From assembly GCA_045627605.1 (NCBI GenBank), contig JAZQOA010000056.1:39310-103309 (forward strand): a stretch of 64,000 nucleotides of DNA, given 5' to 3'. The notes beneath the pieces are model-generated. The model did not search any database and was not told where the DNA came from. It saw nothing but the letters and a program-made list of their open reading frames with translations. This DNA comes from RGIG5952 sp045627605. Its GTDB lineage: Bacteria > Verrucomicrobiota > Kiritimatiellia > RFP12 > JAAYLN01. This document shows, one piece after another, positions 1 to 8,070 of this stretch (position 1 is its first letter; each line of letters opens with the position of its first letter). The position numbers were made by a program, and so were the translations under genes.

Positions 1-274
1 GAGACACGAGACGAGAGACATGAAGCACCAGCTCCATCCTCGATCAACTGCGGCAGCGATGCGATCCTTTCGCGTCTCACGTCTCGCGTCTCGTGTCCTC
101 TGCGGCGAGCAAGGGCGTGAGACACGAGACGTGAGACAAGAAGCACCAGCCCACCCTCGATCAACTGCGGCAGCGGCGGGGCGATCCTTTCGCGTCTCGT
201 GTCTCGCGTCTCGTGTCCTCCCGCGGTGAGCGAGGGCGTGAGACATGAGACATGAAGCGCCCGCCCAACCCCTC
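1..274. repeat. Tandem GAGAC-rich repeat, two full units and a partial third
   Basis: Unit 1 spans 1-118 and unit 2 spans 119-239, with a truncated third copy from 240. Each unit starts with GAGACACGAGACG-like GA-rich hexamers, passes through a conserved core (CTCGATCAACTGCGGCAG) and ends with the complementary CGTCTC/CGTGTCTC series. Each unit could therefore fold into a long imperfect hairpin. Short ORFs across it are repetitive and not credible genes. The window edge cuts the array, so its full copy number is unknown. Confidence 0.85.
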
Positions 275-288
275 ACCCGAAACGGAAA

Positions 289-357
289 CCGAATCTGACC
301 GAATGAAAATGCCGAATCTGACCGAATGAAAATACAAAATATGACCGAACGAAATCA
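289..357. repeat. Three 23-bp direct repeats upstream of the N-acetyltransferase gene
   Basis: CCGAATCTGACCGAATGAAAAT recurs at 289-311 and 312-334, and a degenerate copy (core ATGACCGAACGAAAT) follows at 335-357. Copies are directly adjacent without spacers. They sit between the GAGAC array and the promoter region of the gene starting at 472. Function is not evident from the sequence. Confidence 0.75.
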
Positions 358-471
358 AGACGCTGCAGGCGGCATTCGCCTCGCAAGCATTGCAAAGCGC
401 AGTTGTTTCGCATGCCTCCTGTGGGGAAAATGCTTGCGAACAAGTCCGCAGTTTGCCATAATTTCTCCACC

Positions 472-1269
472 ATGAATGTTGGAAAGTATCTGGAACGCAT
501 CGGCTACCAGGGCGGTCTTGAACCGAACGCCGCAAACCTCGCCGCGCTCGTGCAGGCCCACCGTCTCACGGTTCCCTACGAAACGTTCGACATCTGGCGC
601 GGGCGCCATACGACACTCGCCATCGAGGACATCTACGGGAAAATCGTCACGCGCCGCCGCGGCGGCTACTGCTTCGAGCTGAACGGCCTCTTCGCCTGGC
701 TGCTGCGCGAACTCGGCTACAATGTGCGCGAATACTTCGGCCGCTGGCTCCTGGGCGAAGACCGGGCCGTGCCAAAGCGCCGCCATCGCGTCGTGTGCGT
801 CGCCCTGCCGTCGGGCCCGAACAAGATCGCCGATGTCGGCATCGGCATGCCGTTCGTCCTCTCGCCCCTCGACTTCGTCCTCGACGTCCCCCAAGTGGGC
901 GACAACAAGATCTACCGCTTTGTGAAGGATCCTGTCCTGACTTGCGCGGTGCAGGCGAAAAAGCGGGACGGCACCTGGGTCAATCTCTTTTCATTCGACA
1001 CCGCGCCGCAGCTGCCGATTGACTTCGCCTACGCGCACTGGTGGTGCGAGACGCACCCCGACAGCCCGTTCCGGAAAAACGCCTGGGCCTTCCTGCCCCT
1101 TCCCGACGGCGGCTTCAAGTCCATCCGCCTGGAAGCCGTCCCCGGCACGGACGAACCGCTCCCCGTGTTTTCGGCCGTCGCCGCCGACGGAACGGAGCAA
1201 AAGTCCATTTTGCACGGCGAGACGGCCCTCGCCGAAGCGCTCAGGGAGCATTTCGGCATCGTCGAATAA
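472..1269 (+). CDS. Arylamine N-acetyltransferase (NAT family)
   Basis: A 265-residue cytosolic enzyme, the usual length of bacterial NATs, which transfer acetyl from acetyl-CoA to arylamines or related acceptors through a cysteine intermediate. The catalytic triad is visible: Cys67 in RRRGGYCFELN, His105 in RRHRVVCV and Asp121 in IADVGIG. The ATG at 472 was chosen because the family N-terminus (NVGKYLERIGY) begins there; an upstream in-frame extension to 403 is not family-like. TTGCCA and CATAAT-like elements lie just upstream. In vivo substrate is unknown; some NATs act on natural-product starter units rather than xenobiotics. It stands alone, and the next gene has its own promoter. Confidence 0.93.
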   Translation: MNVGKYLERIGYQGGLEPNAANLAALVQAHRLTVPYETFDIWRGRHTTLAIEDIYGKIVTRRRGGYCFELNGLFAWLLRELGYNVREYFGRWLLGEDRAVPKRRHRVVCVALPSGPNKIADVGIGMPFVLSPLDFVLDVPQVGDNKIYRFVKDPVLTCAVQAKKRDGTWVNLFSFDTAPQLPIDFAYAHWWCETHPDSPFRKNAWAFLPLPDGGFKSIRLEAVPGTDEPLPVFSAVAADGTEQKSILHGETALAEALREHFGIVE

Positions 1270-1273
1270 ATCC

Positions 1274-1298
1274 GTAACCTTTTCACCTCCCGTTCGTA
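1274..1298 (+). promoter_or_regulatory. Candidate ECF-sigma promoter for the first calpain-like protease
   Basis: GTAACC (1274-1279), a 15-nt spacer and CGTA (1295-1298). This is the AAC-N16-CGTA layout typical of ECF sigma factors such as SigW. The same boxes with the same spacing recur at 2771-2795 before the chaperone gene. The CGTA box lies 50 nt before the ATG at 1348. Confidence 0.55.
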
Positions 1299-1347
1299 AA
1301 CAACACGGAAACGAAACGACAAGCACGAACCCAGCAGGAGGGGAAAA

Positions 1348-2730
1348 ATGAGCATCGGACTGAACACCGGCAACAACACCGTACGCGATTTCAACAACGT
1401 CATGACGGCATCTCCGGCGGGGAAAGCCGTTCCGGCCCAGTTGCACAAGGCCGGCGACGGGAACGAGTCGAAGGCCATCGCCCGCCAACTCAACCAGGAA
1501 GGACTGGAAATCAACGGCGCGGCAGCCTTGCGGAATGCCGAAGTCACCGCCTTCTCACGGGAGCTTCACGACCAGGTTCCGGCACGCCACACATTCAAGA
1601 AGTCCTCCTGGAATGTCTTCAAGTTCATCGGCCGTTGCGCCATGAAGGCCTGCCACGCCATCCGATACGCCTTCGCGCCGGCCAAGAAGTCACGTGCCCA
1701 GCTTCAGGAAAAACTGCAAAGCCTCCATTCCGAGGCCTACGCCCAGTCTCGCGTCGGAACCTTGAAAGCCGGCGGAAATTCGCCCACATTCACCTGCACC
1801 GCGGCGGAGCTCGGCGCGGCGATGGGACTCCGCGGCAAACTCACAATGAAACCTTTCACGAACGCCGAAATCGAGGAGATCCGAGGGGGGCGGTTCGGGC
1901 TCTCGGACATCGTCCAGGATCCGAACCTCGAGAACTGCTGGTTCCTCGGCGCCCTGTGCGCCTTCCTCGGGACAAAGGGCCCCGGCGCCATTCAGGAGAT
2001 GATCTCCCTCCCGCCCCCCGGCGACACCCAAGGCAATCCCCCGGTGGCGCAAGTCAGGCTGGGCGGCGAGACCTACACCGTCCCGCTCGGCAAGTTGTGC
2101 GGCGACGGGGGGGCCGGCGTCAGCGCCTCCAAGCCGTGGGTCAACCTGCTTGAAACGGCCATGCAGATGCACCTCATGAACCTGTACAAACTCCAGGGCG
2201 CGGCGGGCATGCACAAAGAGGATCAGCCCTCGGACAAAGTCGACATGAGCTTTAACAACCCCGACATAGCCCTCGCCTCCCTGATGGGAGTCGGCATCAC
2301 CGGGAAGGACAGCGCCAAGCCGGAAGTTGACATCACCGACAACATCACCGTGCAACTCGGCTTCGACTACGCACCCGGAAACCGCGGGAATTCGCTGAAT
2401 GCGATTCGGGATGCACTCCGCAACGGACAGCCCGTCCTACTCATCACGCCGGATAGCAAAGGCCTGTCGCTCAGCACCGGTCTCTCCGCGTCCCACACGC
2501 TTGCGGTGCTGGACGTTGTCGACGCGGGAAACGGGAAATCCTATTTCCAGATTCTCGACCCCTACAGCCGCTCGGTCATAGTCAGCGCCGACATCATGAA
2601 AGACGGCGGACAAATCGCCATTTGGCATGACCAGGAGCCCCAACACCAGCGGCTTCAAAGGCGCGATTCGCTTGCCTCGACGACCGCCCGGTACGAAGCG
2701 GACCTGGACAACCAAAAGGCCAACTTCTAA
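1348..2730 (+). CDS. Calpain-like cysteine protease, putative type III secreted effector (copy A)
   Basis: A 460-residue protein with no signal peptide or membrane segment. Its C-terminal half has the papain/calpain fold signature: Cys197 in PNLENCWFLGAL (compare calpain GDCWFL), His383 in SASHTLAV and Asp404 in ILDPYSR as probable triad. The first 180 residues lack a recognised domain and carry two boxes shared with the paralogue at 3378: PARHT at 78-82 and CHAIR followed by FAPAKKSR at 102-116. The protein begins MSIGLN; the paralogue begins MSLGIN. A start-proximal AGGAGGGGAAA ribosome site supports the ATG. Type III delivery is inferred from the adjacent CesT-like chaperone gene; a cytosolic or toxin role is the alternative. 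Confidence 0.7.
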   Translation: MSIGLNTGNNTVRDFNNVMTASPAGKAVPAQLHKAGDGNESKAIARQLNQEGLEINGAAALRNAEVTAFSRELHDQVPARHTFKKSSWNVFKFIGRCAMKACHAIRYAFAPAKKSRAQLQEKLQSLHSEAYAQSRVGTLKAGGNSPTFTCTAAELGAAMGLRGKLTMKPFTNAEIEEIRGGRFGLSDIVQDPNLENCWFLGALCAFLGTKGPGAIQEMISLPPPGDTQGNPPVAQVRLGGETYTVPLGKLCGDGGAGVSASKPWVNLLETAMQMHLMNLYKLQGAAGMHKEDQPSDKVDMSFNNPDIALASLMGVGITGKDSAKPEVDITDNITVQLGFDYAPGNRGNSLNAIRDALRNGQPVLLITPDSKGLSLSTGLSASHTLAVLDVVDAGNGKSYFQILDPYSRSVIVSADIMKDGGQIAIWHDQEPQHQRLQRRDSLASTTARYEADLDNQKANF

Positions 2731-2770
2731 CCCCCTCGCGCAGGATTTTCCCCCGGGAAAAACTTTTCCC

Positions 2771-2795
2771 GTAACCTTCACTCCCCCGGCACGTA
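2771..2795 (+). promoter_or_regulatory. Candidate ECF-sigma promoter for the chaperone gene
   Basis: GTAACC at 2771-2776, 15 nt, then CGTA at 2792-2795, with CCGTAACCTT identical to the upstream copy at 1272-1281. The start codon lies 27 nt after the CGTA box. The match in both boxes and exact spacing between two otherwise dissimilar intergenic stretches is the main evidence. Confidence 0.55.
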
Positions 2796-2821
2796 TGCAA
2801 TGCAGAAAGGAAACAACGAAC

Positions 2822-3295
2822 ATGACGAATCTTGAAACATGGCGGCAGGTCTTCCGCGCGGCGGCGCGGAAACTCGAACTCGCAAGCGTCGACCTCGACG
2901 ACAACGGCAACTGCTCGATCGTATCGGCCCAGGCGGCCCTGCCGAACATCAACATCGCGTTCGACGTGGAATTCGGCATTGCCGACATCTTCGCGGAACT
3001 GGGCTCCGTGCCCGAATCGGACCCGGACGTCTACCGCGAACTGCTCTTCGACAACCTCTTCTTCGAGAAGACGAAGGGCGCGGCCTATGCCGCCGCGCGC
3101 GCCACGGGACGCATCGTCCTCCAACGCGCATTCGAAGTCAAGTCCGTCGACGATGCAGACGCCCTCGCCGTGGCCCTGGCCGACTTTGCCGAGGTTGCCT
3201 ACGCCGGCCGCCGCCTCATCTACCGCTCCGTGCTCGGGGAAGACGAAACGCCGGATACCCCGGGCGAGACCTCCGGGTTCTTCATGCAAATCTAA
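2822..3295 (+). CDS. CesT-like type III secretion chaperone
   Basis: A small acidic protein of 157 residues, the size of class I type III chaperones, which bind the N-terminal region of effectors and keep them export-competent. The pattern fits the CesT/Tir-chaperone fold: a short first helix (ETWRQVFRAAARKLEL), strands ending in NINIAFDVEFG, the hallmark YRELLFDNLFF helix, small-residue turn, GRIVLQRAFEVKSVD strand and a long last helix (ADALAVALADFAEVAYAGRRLIY). Recognition is by pattern, since these chaperones share little sequence identity. It lies between two paralogous calpain-like proteases and has its own ECF-type promoter. The ATG at 2822 follows GAAAGGAAAC. Confidence 0.7.
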   Translation: MTNLETWRQVFRAAARKLELASVDLDDNGNCSIVSAQAALPNINIAFDVEFGIADIFAELGSVPESDPDVYRELLFDNLFFEKTKGAAYAAARATGRIVLQRAFEVKSVDDADALAVALADFAEVAYAGRRLIYRSVLGEDETPDTPGETSGFFMQI

Positions 3296-3377
3296 TCCGA
3301 ATCCTCCCGCAAGGCAGGAACACCGCGCCAGACCTCATTCACGCGCAATCCCGCGCGTTAGACGAAAGGGAACTCAA

Positions 3378-4769
3378 ATGAGCCTCGGAATCAACAACAA
3401 CCCCGGCCAGAAGCCGAATTTCGCCGACGATTTCGAAATCCTCGACAAACCGGACGGGAAACCAACCCAGGCCGAATCACCGCGGAAAGCCGGGGATGGC
3501 GACTATGAAATCATCGGCGACGACGAAATCGGCCAGCTGGCCGGCGAGGCGAAGGAGATTGACGGTCCGGCGGCGATGAAAGGCGCCAAAGTCCAGGCGC
3601 TTGCCGAAGAACTCCGCGCCGCCGTTCCGGCGCGCCACACGGTCGGCAAGCGCTTTGCCAACTACTTCAAGTCCATTGGCCGCGACATCATGAAATTCTG
3701 CCATGCGATCCGAAACGGCTTCGCCTTCGCACCGGCCAAGAAGTCGCGCGGCGTCCTTGAGGCTGCGCTGGAAGCGAAAAAACCCAACGCCTACTTCCAC
3801 GACATCTCGTTTGTGCACGAGGAGAGGCCCGAAGGCGAATTCTGCCCAAACGTCAAGTACGCCACGGAGGAAATCGCCGCCGGCATGGGGCTTCGCGGGC
3901 GCATTACGGCCGTTCCCTTCACGGACGACGAAATCAAGGCAATCAAGGACGGGAAGTACAAGCTCACCGACATCAAGCAGGATCCGAATTTCCAGGACTG
4001 CTGGTTCCTCTCCTCCCTGGCCTCCTTTCTCACGGCAAAGGGCCCGGGCGCAATCCAGGACCTCATCAACATCCCGCCGGACTACAGGAACCGGGATGGC
4101 GTCCGCATGGCCCAGGTCAAGCTGGGCGGCGAAGTCTACGACGTTCCGCTCGCGAAGATCTACGATATCGGCGGCCACGGGGCCAGCTTCTCCAAGCCGT
4201 GGGTCAAGCTGCTTGAAACGGCCATGCAGATGCACCTCATGAACCTGCACCGGCAGAAGGCGACCTTCGGCGGGCCCGTCATCAAAGCCGACATGTGCAA
4301 CTACGACGCCCGAATCGCCCTCGCCGCCCTCTCCGGCGAAAAGATTTCCGAAGACCCGCTGCTCGGAAAGGTTCTCAACACGGGCTTCGGCCTTTTCCTC
4401 AATGTCCAGAAACAAGACCTACCCGCGCTCGTCGCGTCAATCAAGTCCGCGCTCGACAGGGGGGAACCCGTTGTCCTCGGATCGCCCAAGGGACTCTGGA
4501 ATTCCCTTGGCAACGGCATTTCCCCCGGGCACGAGGTGTCGATACAGGATGTTGCCGTAAAGAAGAATGGAACCGCCTATTTCATTGTTTTCGACCCCTA
4601 CGGGCGGACGGTTTCGATCAGTTCGGACATCCTGCTGGACAATGGCGCGGCCATCACCATGAAAGAGGAACCCGCCCAACGAAACGCCGCATCCGCCAGC
4701 CAGAGGTCCCGGACCGACCTGATGGCGGAAATCGAAGCGGAAGCGAACAAAACGGAAGACGACTGGTAG
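3378..4769 (+). CDS. Calpain-like cysteine protease, putative type III secreted effector (copy B)
   Basis: A 463-residue paralogue of the protein encoded at 1348. Probable catalytic residues are Cys208 in PNFQDCWFLSSL, His385 in SPGHEVSIQ and Asp406 in IVFDPYGR. Shared stretches include KPWVxLLETAMQMHLMNL around 273-290 and KGPGAIQ at 221-227. The N-terminal 130 residues diverge most but keep PARHT and CHAIR/FAPAKKSR boxes. The ATG at 3378 follows GAAAGGGAA; an open frame continues upstream through the chaperone gene but is a shadow. No ECF-type box was found in the 82-nt gap, so it is probably cotranscribed with the chaperone. Both copies retain the triad, so neither looks like a pseudogene. 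Confidence 0.7.
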   Translation: MSLGINNNPGQKPNFADDFEILDKPDGKPTQAESPRKAGDGDYEIIGDDEIGQLAGEAKEIDGPAAMKGAKVQALAEELRAAVPARHTVGKRFANYFKSIGRDIMKFCHAIRNGFAFAPAKKSRGVLEAALEAKKPNAYFHDISFVHEERPEGEFCPNVKYATEEIAAGMGLRGRITAVPFTDDEIKAIKDGKYKLTDIKQDPNFQDCWFLSSLASFLTAKGPGAIQDLINIPPDYRNRDGVRMAQVKLGGEVYDVPLAKIYDIGGHGASFSKPWVKLLETAMQMHLMNLHRQKATFGGPVIKADMCNYDARIALAALSGEKISEDPLLGKVLNTGFGLFLNVQKQDLPALVASIKSALDRGEPVVLGSPKGLWNSLGNGISPGHEVSIQDVAVKKNGTAYFIVFDPYGRTVSISSDILLDNGAAITMKEEPAQRNAASASQRSRTDLMAEIEAEANKTEDDW

Positions 4770-5030
4770 CGGTCCCGCCGAAGGCCATTGGCCGCTGCCG
4801 GCTGCAAGCGGAACCCGCCGCACCGCTCCTGTGCGCGCAAATGATAGGACTCCTTCGTTTTTCCGTGATTGCCCGGCGCCGATGAGAACACGGCGCGGAA
4901 CTTCCCATCGCGAACATCTCGGAGGGCGCCGGGCATCCCGTGCGGAGGAACGCGAGGCAAAAAACGAAGCTCAAGGACAAAGCGCAAAGCCCACAAAGAC
5001 GCATGCGCCCTTACCCTCCCTGGTCTTTTG
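4770..5030. other. Non-coding interval with an inverted repeat
   Basis: About 330 bases separate the second protease from the CYTH gene. GCCCGGCGCC at 4871-4880 and its exact complement GGCGCCGGGC at 4925-4934 form a 10-bp stem around a 44-base loop. There is no T-run, so an ordinary intrinsic terminator is unlikely. Short ORFs here do not resemble known proteins. The last part holds the promoter of the CYTH gene. Confidence 0.5.
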
Positions 5031-5039
5031 TGCTAAACT
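5031..5039 (+). promoter_or_regulatory. Extended -10 promoter, CYTH/dgt operon
   Basis: TGC followed by TAAACT at 5034-5039, preceded by TTTTG, matches the TTTGCTATAMT-like extended -10 seen at several other genes in this window. It lies about 60 nt before the ATG at 5098. No convincing -35 box is seen. Confidence 0.4.
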
Positions 5040-5097
5040 ACTTCCCGGGCAATATCACACACCACTTGCCTTCAACGGCATCAAAAGCGAATCGGCC

Positions 5098-5580
5098 ATG
5101 GCGAATGAAATCGAGCGGAAATTCCTGGTCAAGGGGCGCGCCTGGCGTTCCCTCGTGAAAAAATCGTATCTCATCCGCCAGGGGTACGTTCCGACGGCAA
5201 ACGGCACGGCGATTCGCATCCGCCTCGCGGGCCGCGGGGCGTATCTCACGCTCAAGGGACGGTCCAATGGCCCTGTCCGGTCCGAATTCGAGTACAGGGT
5301 CCCGCTGGCGGACGCCCGCGCCATGCTGGGCCAGCTTTGCTCCACGCAAATTGTCGAGAAGCGCCGCCACCTCATCCCGATCCCCGGCACGGGGCTCACC
5401 TGGGAAATCGACGTGTTTTTCGGCGCCAACGCCCCCCTTGTCGTGGCGGAAATCGAACTTCCCGCGGAATCCACGCCTTTTCCACGCCCCCCTTGGCTCG
5501 GCGAAGAGGTCACGGACGACCACCGCTACAAAAACAACCATCTCGCGGAAAACCCCTACGGGATGTGGAAGGGCAAATGA
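5098..5580 (+). CDS. CYTH domain protein (triphosphate tunnel metalloenzyme family)
   Basis: 160 residues, typical for single-domain bacterial CYTH proteins, which hydrolyse inorganic triphosphate or related substrates inside a beta-barrel tunnel. The defining ExExK motif is at the N-terminus (Glu4, Glu6, Lys8 in NEIERKFLV), followed by alternating charged strands (IRIRLAGRG, YLTLKGRS, EFEYRVPL, EKRRHLIP, WEIDVFFG, VVAEIELP). The ATG at 5098 places the motif at the correct position. Its stop overlaps a possible ATG of dgt, so the two are probably cotranscribed. Exact substrate cannot be told. Confidence 0.88.
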   Translation: MANEIERKFLVKGRAWRSLVKKSYLIRQGYVPTANGTAIRIRLAGRGAYLTLKGRSNGPVRSEFEYRVPLADARAMLGQLCSTQIVEKRRHLIPIPGTGLTWEIDVFFGANAPLVVAEIELPAESTPFPRPPWLGEEVTDDHRYKNNHLAENPYGMWKGK

Positions 5581-5594
5581 CCCGGGGAACCGAC

Positions 5595-6887
5595 ATGGAA
5601 AAGAAACTCGACTGGAACCTCCTGCTAAGCCGGAAGCGCCCGGGCCGCGGCGCGGGAACGGAGGGCGCCACGGGGGAATCGCCCCTTGTCCGCAACGAGT
5701 TCGGCCAGGACTACAGCCGCGTGGTCTTCTCCCCGCCCTTCAGGCGGCTGTCGAAGAAGACGCAGGTGCATCCCTTCTCCAGCATCGACTTCATCCACAA
5801 CCGCCTGACGCATTCGGCGGAAGTGGCCTCCCTGGGGCAGACATTCGGGCTGAGCCTCGCCCGTTTCCTGCGCGAAGCCGGGGACTTCCCCGAGGGCTTC
5901 GCGGACATCGACTTCGTCAACATCGTCAGCGCGGCCGGCCTGGCCCACGACATCGGCAACCCGCCCTTCGGCCACGCGGGCGAGGACGCCATCAGGGCCT
6001 GGGCGCAAAGCGCGGACTGGGACGGCCTCGGCTGCGACGCGGGCGACTGGCTCGAATACGACGGCAACGCCCAGGCCTTCCGCATGGCCTCGAACCCGGC
6101 GCCGCGCGAAAACGCCTACTTCAAGCTGACCTACGCCACGTGCGGCACCCTCGTCAAGTACCCGTGGGTCATCGGGACGGGAACCAAGCGGGGCAAGGCC
6201 GGCTGCTTCCGGCAGGAGGCGGACCTCTTCGCCGGCATCATGGGGGAACTCGGGCTTCGCAAAGGCGGCGGCTTCGTCCGCCATCCCCTTTCCTACCTGA
6301 TGGAGGCGGCCGACGACATCTGCTACCGGGTCATGGACATCGAAGACGCGGTGACAATGCACATCCTGTCGGAGGCGAAGATGAAAAAGGTGCTCGCGGA
6401 GGTCGCGGGAGAGGGCACGGAGTGCTCCATCCAGCACTTGCGCGGCAACGCCATGCACAAGCTGTGCGAAAGCGCCTTCGAGGCCTTCAAGGCAAACTAC
6501 GGCCCAATCATGGCGGGGGAATTCAAGGGGGCACTCGTCGAATGCCGCGCGTTCACATTGAAGGACGGGCTTGAAAAACTCGGGCAGGAATACAACCTCA
6601 TTTTCAGCGAGCGGGGCAAGGTCGCCACGGAAGTCGCCTGCTACGCGATCATGGACAAGCTCTTTTCGCGGTACGCGAAATTCGCGCGGAACCTCAGCGC
6701 GGCCAAGTCAATCGAGGCACTCCACAGCGCGGACCGGAAGTTGCTGGAGTTCACCTGGGGCCGCGAATACGCGGAGGCGGAAATCGCGCCGCACGCCGGG
6801 GATCCCGCCTGGTGGCTGCACGCGGTCACGGACCATATCGTCGGCATGACGGACGACTACGCCCGAAGCACCGCCGCGCTCTTCTAA
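5595..6887 (+). CDS. dgt: dGTPase-like deoxynucleotide triphosphohydrolase
   Basis: A 430-residue HD-superfamily enzyme that cleaves dNTPs to nucleoside and triphosphate. The N-terminal FSPPFRRLSKKTQVHP matches the Dgt family entry motif. Metal ligands are seen in RLTHSAEV and in LAHDIGNPPFGHAGE (the HD dyad). The middle PLSYLMEAADDICYRVMDIEDA is also family-specific, with the second metal aspartate. The ATG at 5595 has GGGGA upstream; an in-frame ATG at 5577 overlapping the CYTH stop is an alternative that adds six residues. Cytosolic, likely controlling dNTP pools. Confidence 0.9.
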   Translation: MEKKLDWNLLLSRKRPGRGAGTEGATGESPLVRNEFGQDYSRVVFSPPFRRLSKKTQVHPFSSIDFIHNRLTHSAEVASLGQTFGLSLARFLREAGDFPEGFADIDFVNIVSAAGLAHDIGNPPFGHAGEDAIRAWAQSADWDGLGCDAGDWLEYDGNAQAFRMASNPAPRENAYFKLTYATCGTLVKYPWVIGTGTKRGKAGCFRQEADLFAGIMGELGLRKGGGFVRHPLSYLMEAADDICYRVMDIEDAVTMHILSEAKMKKVLAEVAGEGTECSIQHLRGNAMHKLCESAFEAFKANYGPIMAGEFKGALVECRAFTLKDGLEKLGQEYNLIFSERGKVATEVACYAIMDKLFSRYAKFARNLSAAKSIEALHSADRKLLEFTWGREYAEAEIAPHAGDPAWWLHAVTDHIVGMTDDYARSTAALF

Positions 6888-7004
6888 GCGGGGCCCTGGC
6901 TGCCGAAAGGCCGGTTCAGCCGGGTTGACCGGCTTTGACCGCCGCCAATCAAACCTGCCCGGCCATCCTGGAACGTCCGTCCCCGCGCAGAACCTGCGGC
7001 ATTT

Positions 7005-7013
7005 TGCTATAAT
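7005..7013 (+). promoter_or_regulatory. Extended -10 promoter of the GHMP kinase gene
   Basis: TGC-TATAAT (TATAAT at 7008-7013) with TTT upstream and no -35 match. The expected start point near 7020 leaves about three bases before the ATG at 7023, so the mRNA may be nearly leaderless. Confidence 0.5.
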
Positions 7014-7022
7014 TACAAGGTT

Positions 7023-8018
7023 ATGATTATCAAGACATACGCATATCCGCGGGCGGCCCTCATCGGCAACCCCTCCGACGGCTACTTCGGCAAGACCATC
7101 GCCTTCACCTTCTCCAACTTCCGGGCAATGGCCACGCTCTACGAAACCCCGGAACTCGTCATCGAGCCGGGCCCGCGCGACGGCTCGACCTTCGCGAGCA
7201 TCGAGGATCTCTCGGCGGACGTCCGCAAATACGGCTACTACGGCGGCATCCGGCTGATCAAGTCCGCCATCAAGTGCTTCCACGACTACGCGGCGCAAAA
7301 CGGCATCACGCTCCACAACCGCAACTTCACGCTCCGCTACGAGTCGAACATCCCGAACCTCGTCGGCCTCGCCGGTTCGAGCGCGATCATCACCGCCTGC
7401 ATGCGCGCCATCACCGCCTTCTACGGCGTGACGATCCCGAAGGCGCGCCTCGCCAACCTCGTCCGCGACGTCGAGAACGTCGAGCTGGGCATCGCCGCCG
7501 GCCTGCAGGACCGCGTGGCGCAGGCCTACCAGGGCCTCGTGTACATGGATTTCGACAAGGCGCTCCTCGAAACCCGCGGCTACGGCGAATACCGGGAGCT
7601 CTCGAAAGACCTCATGCCCCCGCTTTACATCGCCTACCGCACGGACCTCTCGGAAGGCTCCGAGGTCTTCCACAACAACATCCGCGACCGCTTCAACAAC
7701 GGGGACAAGACGGTGGTGGACGCCATGTCCTTCTGGGCCGCCCTCACGGACAAGGCCCTGGCGGCGTTGGAGAAGAAGGACTACGCCGAATTGAGCAAGC
7801 TGATGGACGCCAACTTCGACATGCGCGCCAGGCTCTACAAGCTTTCGGAGGGCAACCTCCGCATGGTGCAGGCGGCGCGCGAGGCCGGCGCGAGCGCGAA
7901 ATTCTCCGGCAGCGGCGGCGCGATTGTCGGCGTCTGCCCCGACGAGGCCACCTACGCGAAGCTCCAGGCCTCGCTCTCGGCGTTGAACGTCCAGGTTCTG
8001 CGCCCCGTGCTCGTCTAA
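7023..8018 (+). CDS. GHMP sugar kinase, glucuronokinase-like
   Basis: 331 residues with the three GHMP kinase motifs: an N-terminal RAALIGNPSDGYFGKTIAF, the phosphate loop NLVGLAGSSAIIT around 112-124 and the C-terminal KFSGSGGAIVGV. The NPSDGYFGKT segment is characteristic of the glucuronokinase-like branch that phosphorylates a sugar or uronic acid at C1. Substrate is inferred from that resemblance only. The next genes encode a GH109-like protein and a PPi-phosphofructokinase, fitting sugar catabolism or nucleotide-sugar salvage. Cytosolic. Confidence 0.75.
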   Translation: MIIKTYAYPRAALIGNPSDGYFGKTIAFTFSNFRAMATLYETPELVIEPGPRDGSTFASIEDLSADVRKYGYYGGIRLIKSAIKCFHDYAAQNGITLHNRNFTLRYESNIPNLVGLAGSSAIITACMRAITAFYGVTIPKARLANLVRDVENVELGIAAGLQDRVAQAYQGLVYMDFDKALLETRGYGEYRELSKDLMPPLYIAYRTDLSEGSEVFHNNIRDRFNNGDKTVVDAMSFWAALTDKALAALEKKDYAELSKLMDANFDMRARLYKLSEGNLRMVQAAREAGASAKFSGSGGAIVGVCPDEATYAKLQASLSALNVQVLRPVLV

Positions 8019-8070
8019 CGCGGGTGCGGCGGCCGTTTCGATTTCAAAAGTCATTTCAACAAGGATCAAC

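Noticed and set aside
1..471. Small genes in the repeat-rich window start
   Set aside because: The frames are made of repeat units, are compositionally biased and lack ribosome sites.
3296..3377. Third ECF box before protease copy B
   Set aside because: GGAACA occurs at 3317, but no CGTA-like box lies at the right distance.
2832..3377. N-terminal extension of protease copy B through the chaperone gene
   Set aside because: The chaperone frame is family-like, while the extension is a Ser/Arg/Pro-rich shadow; the true start has a ribosome site at 3378.
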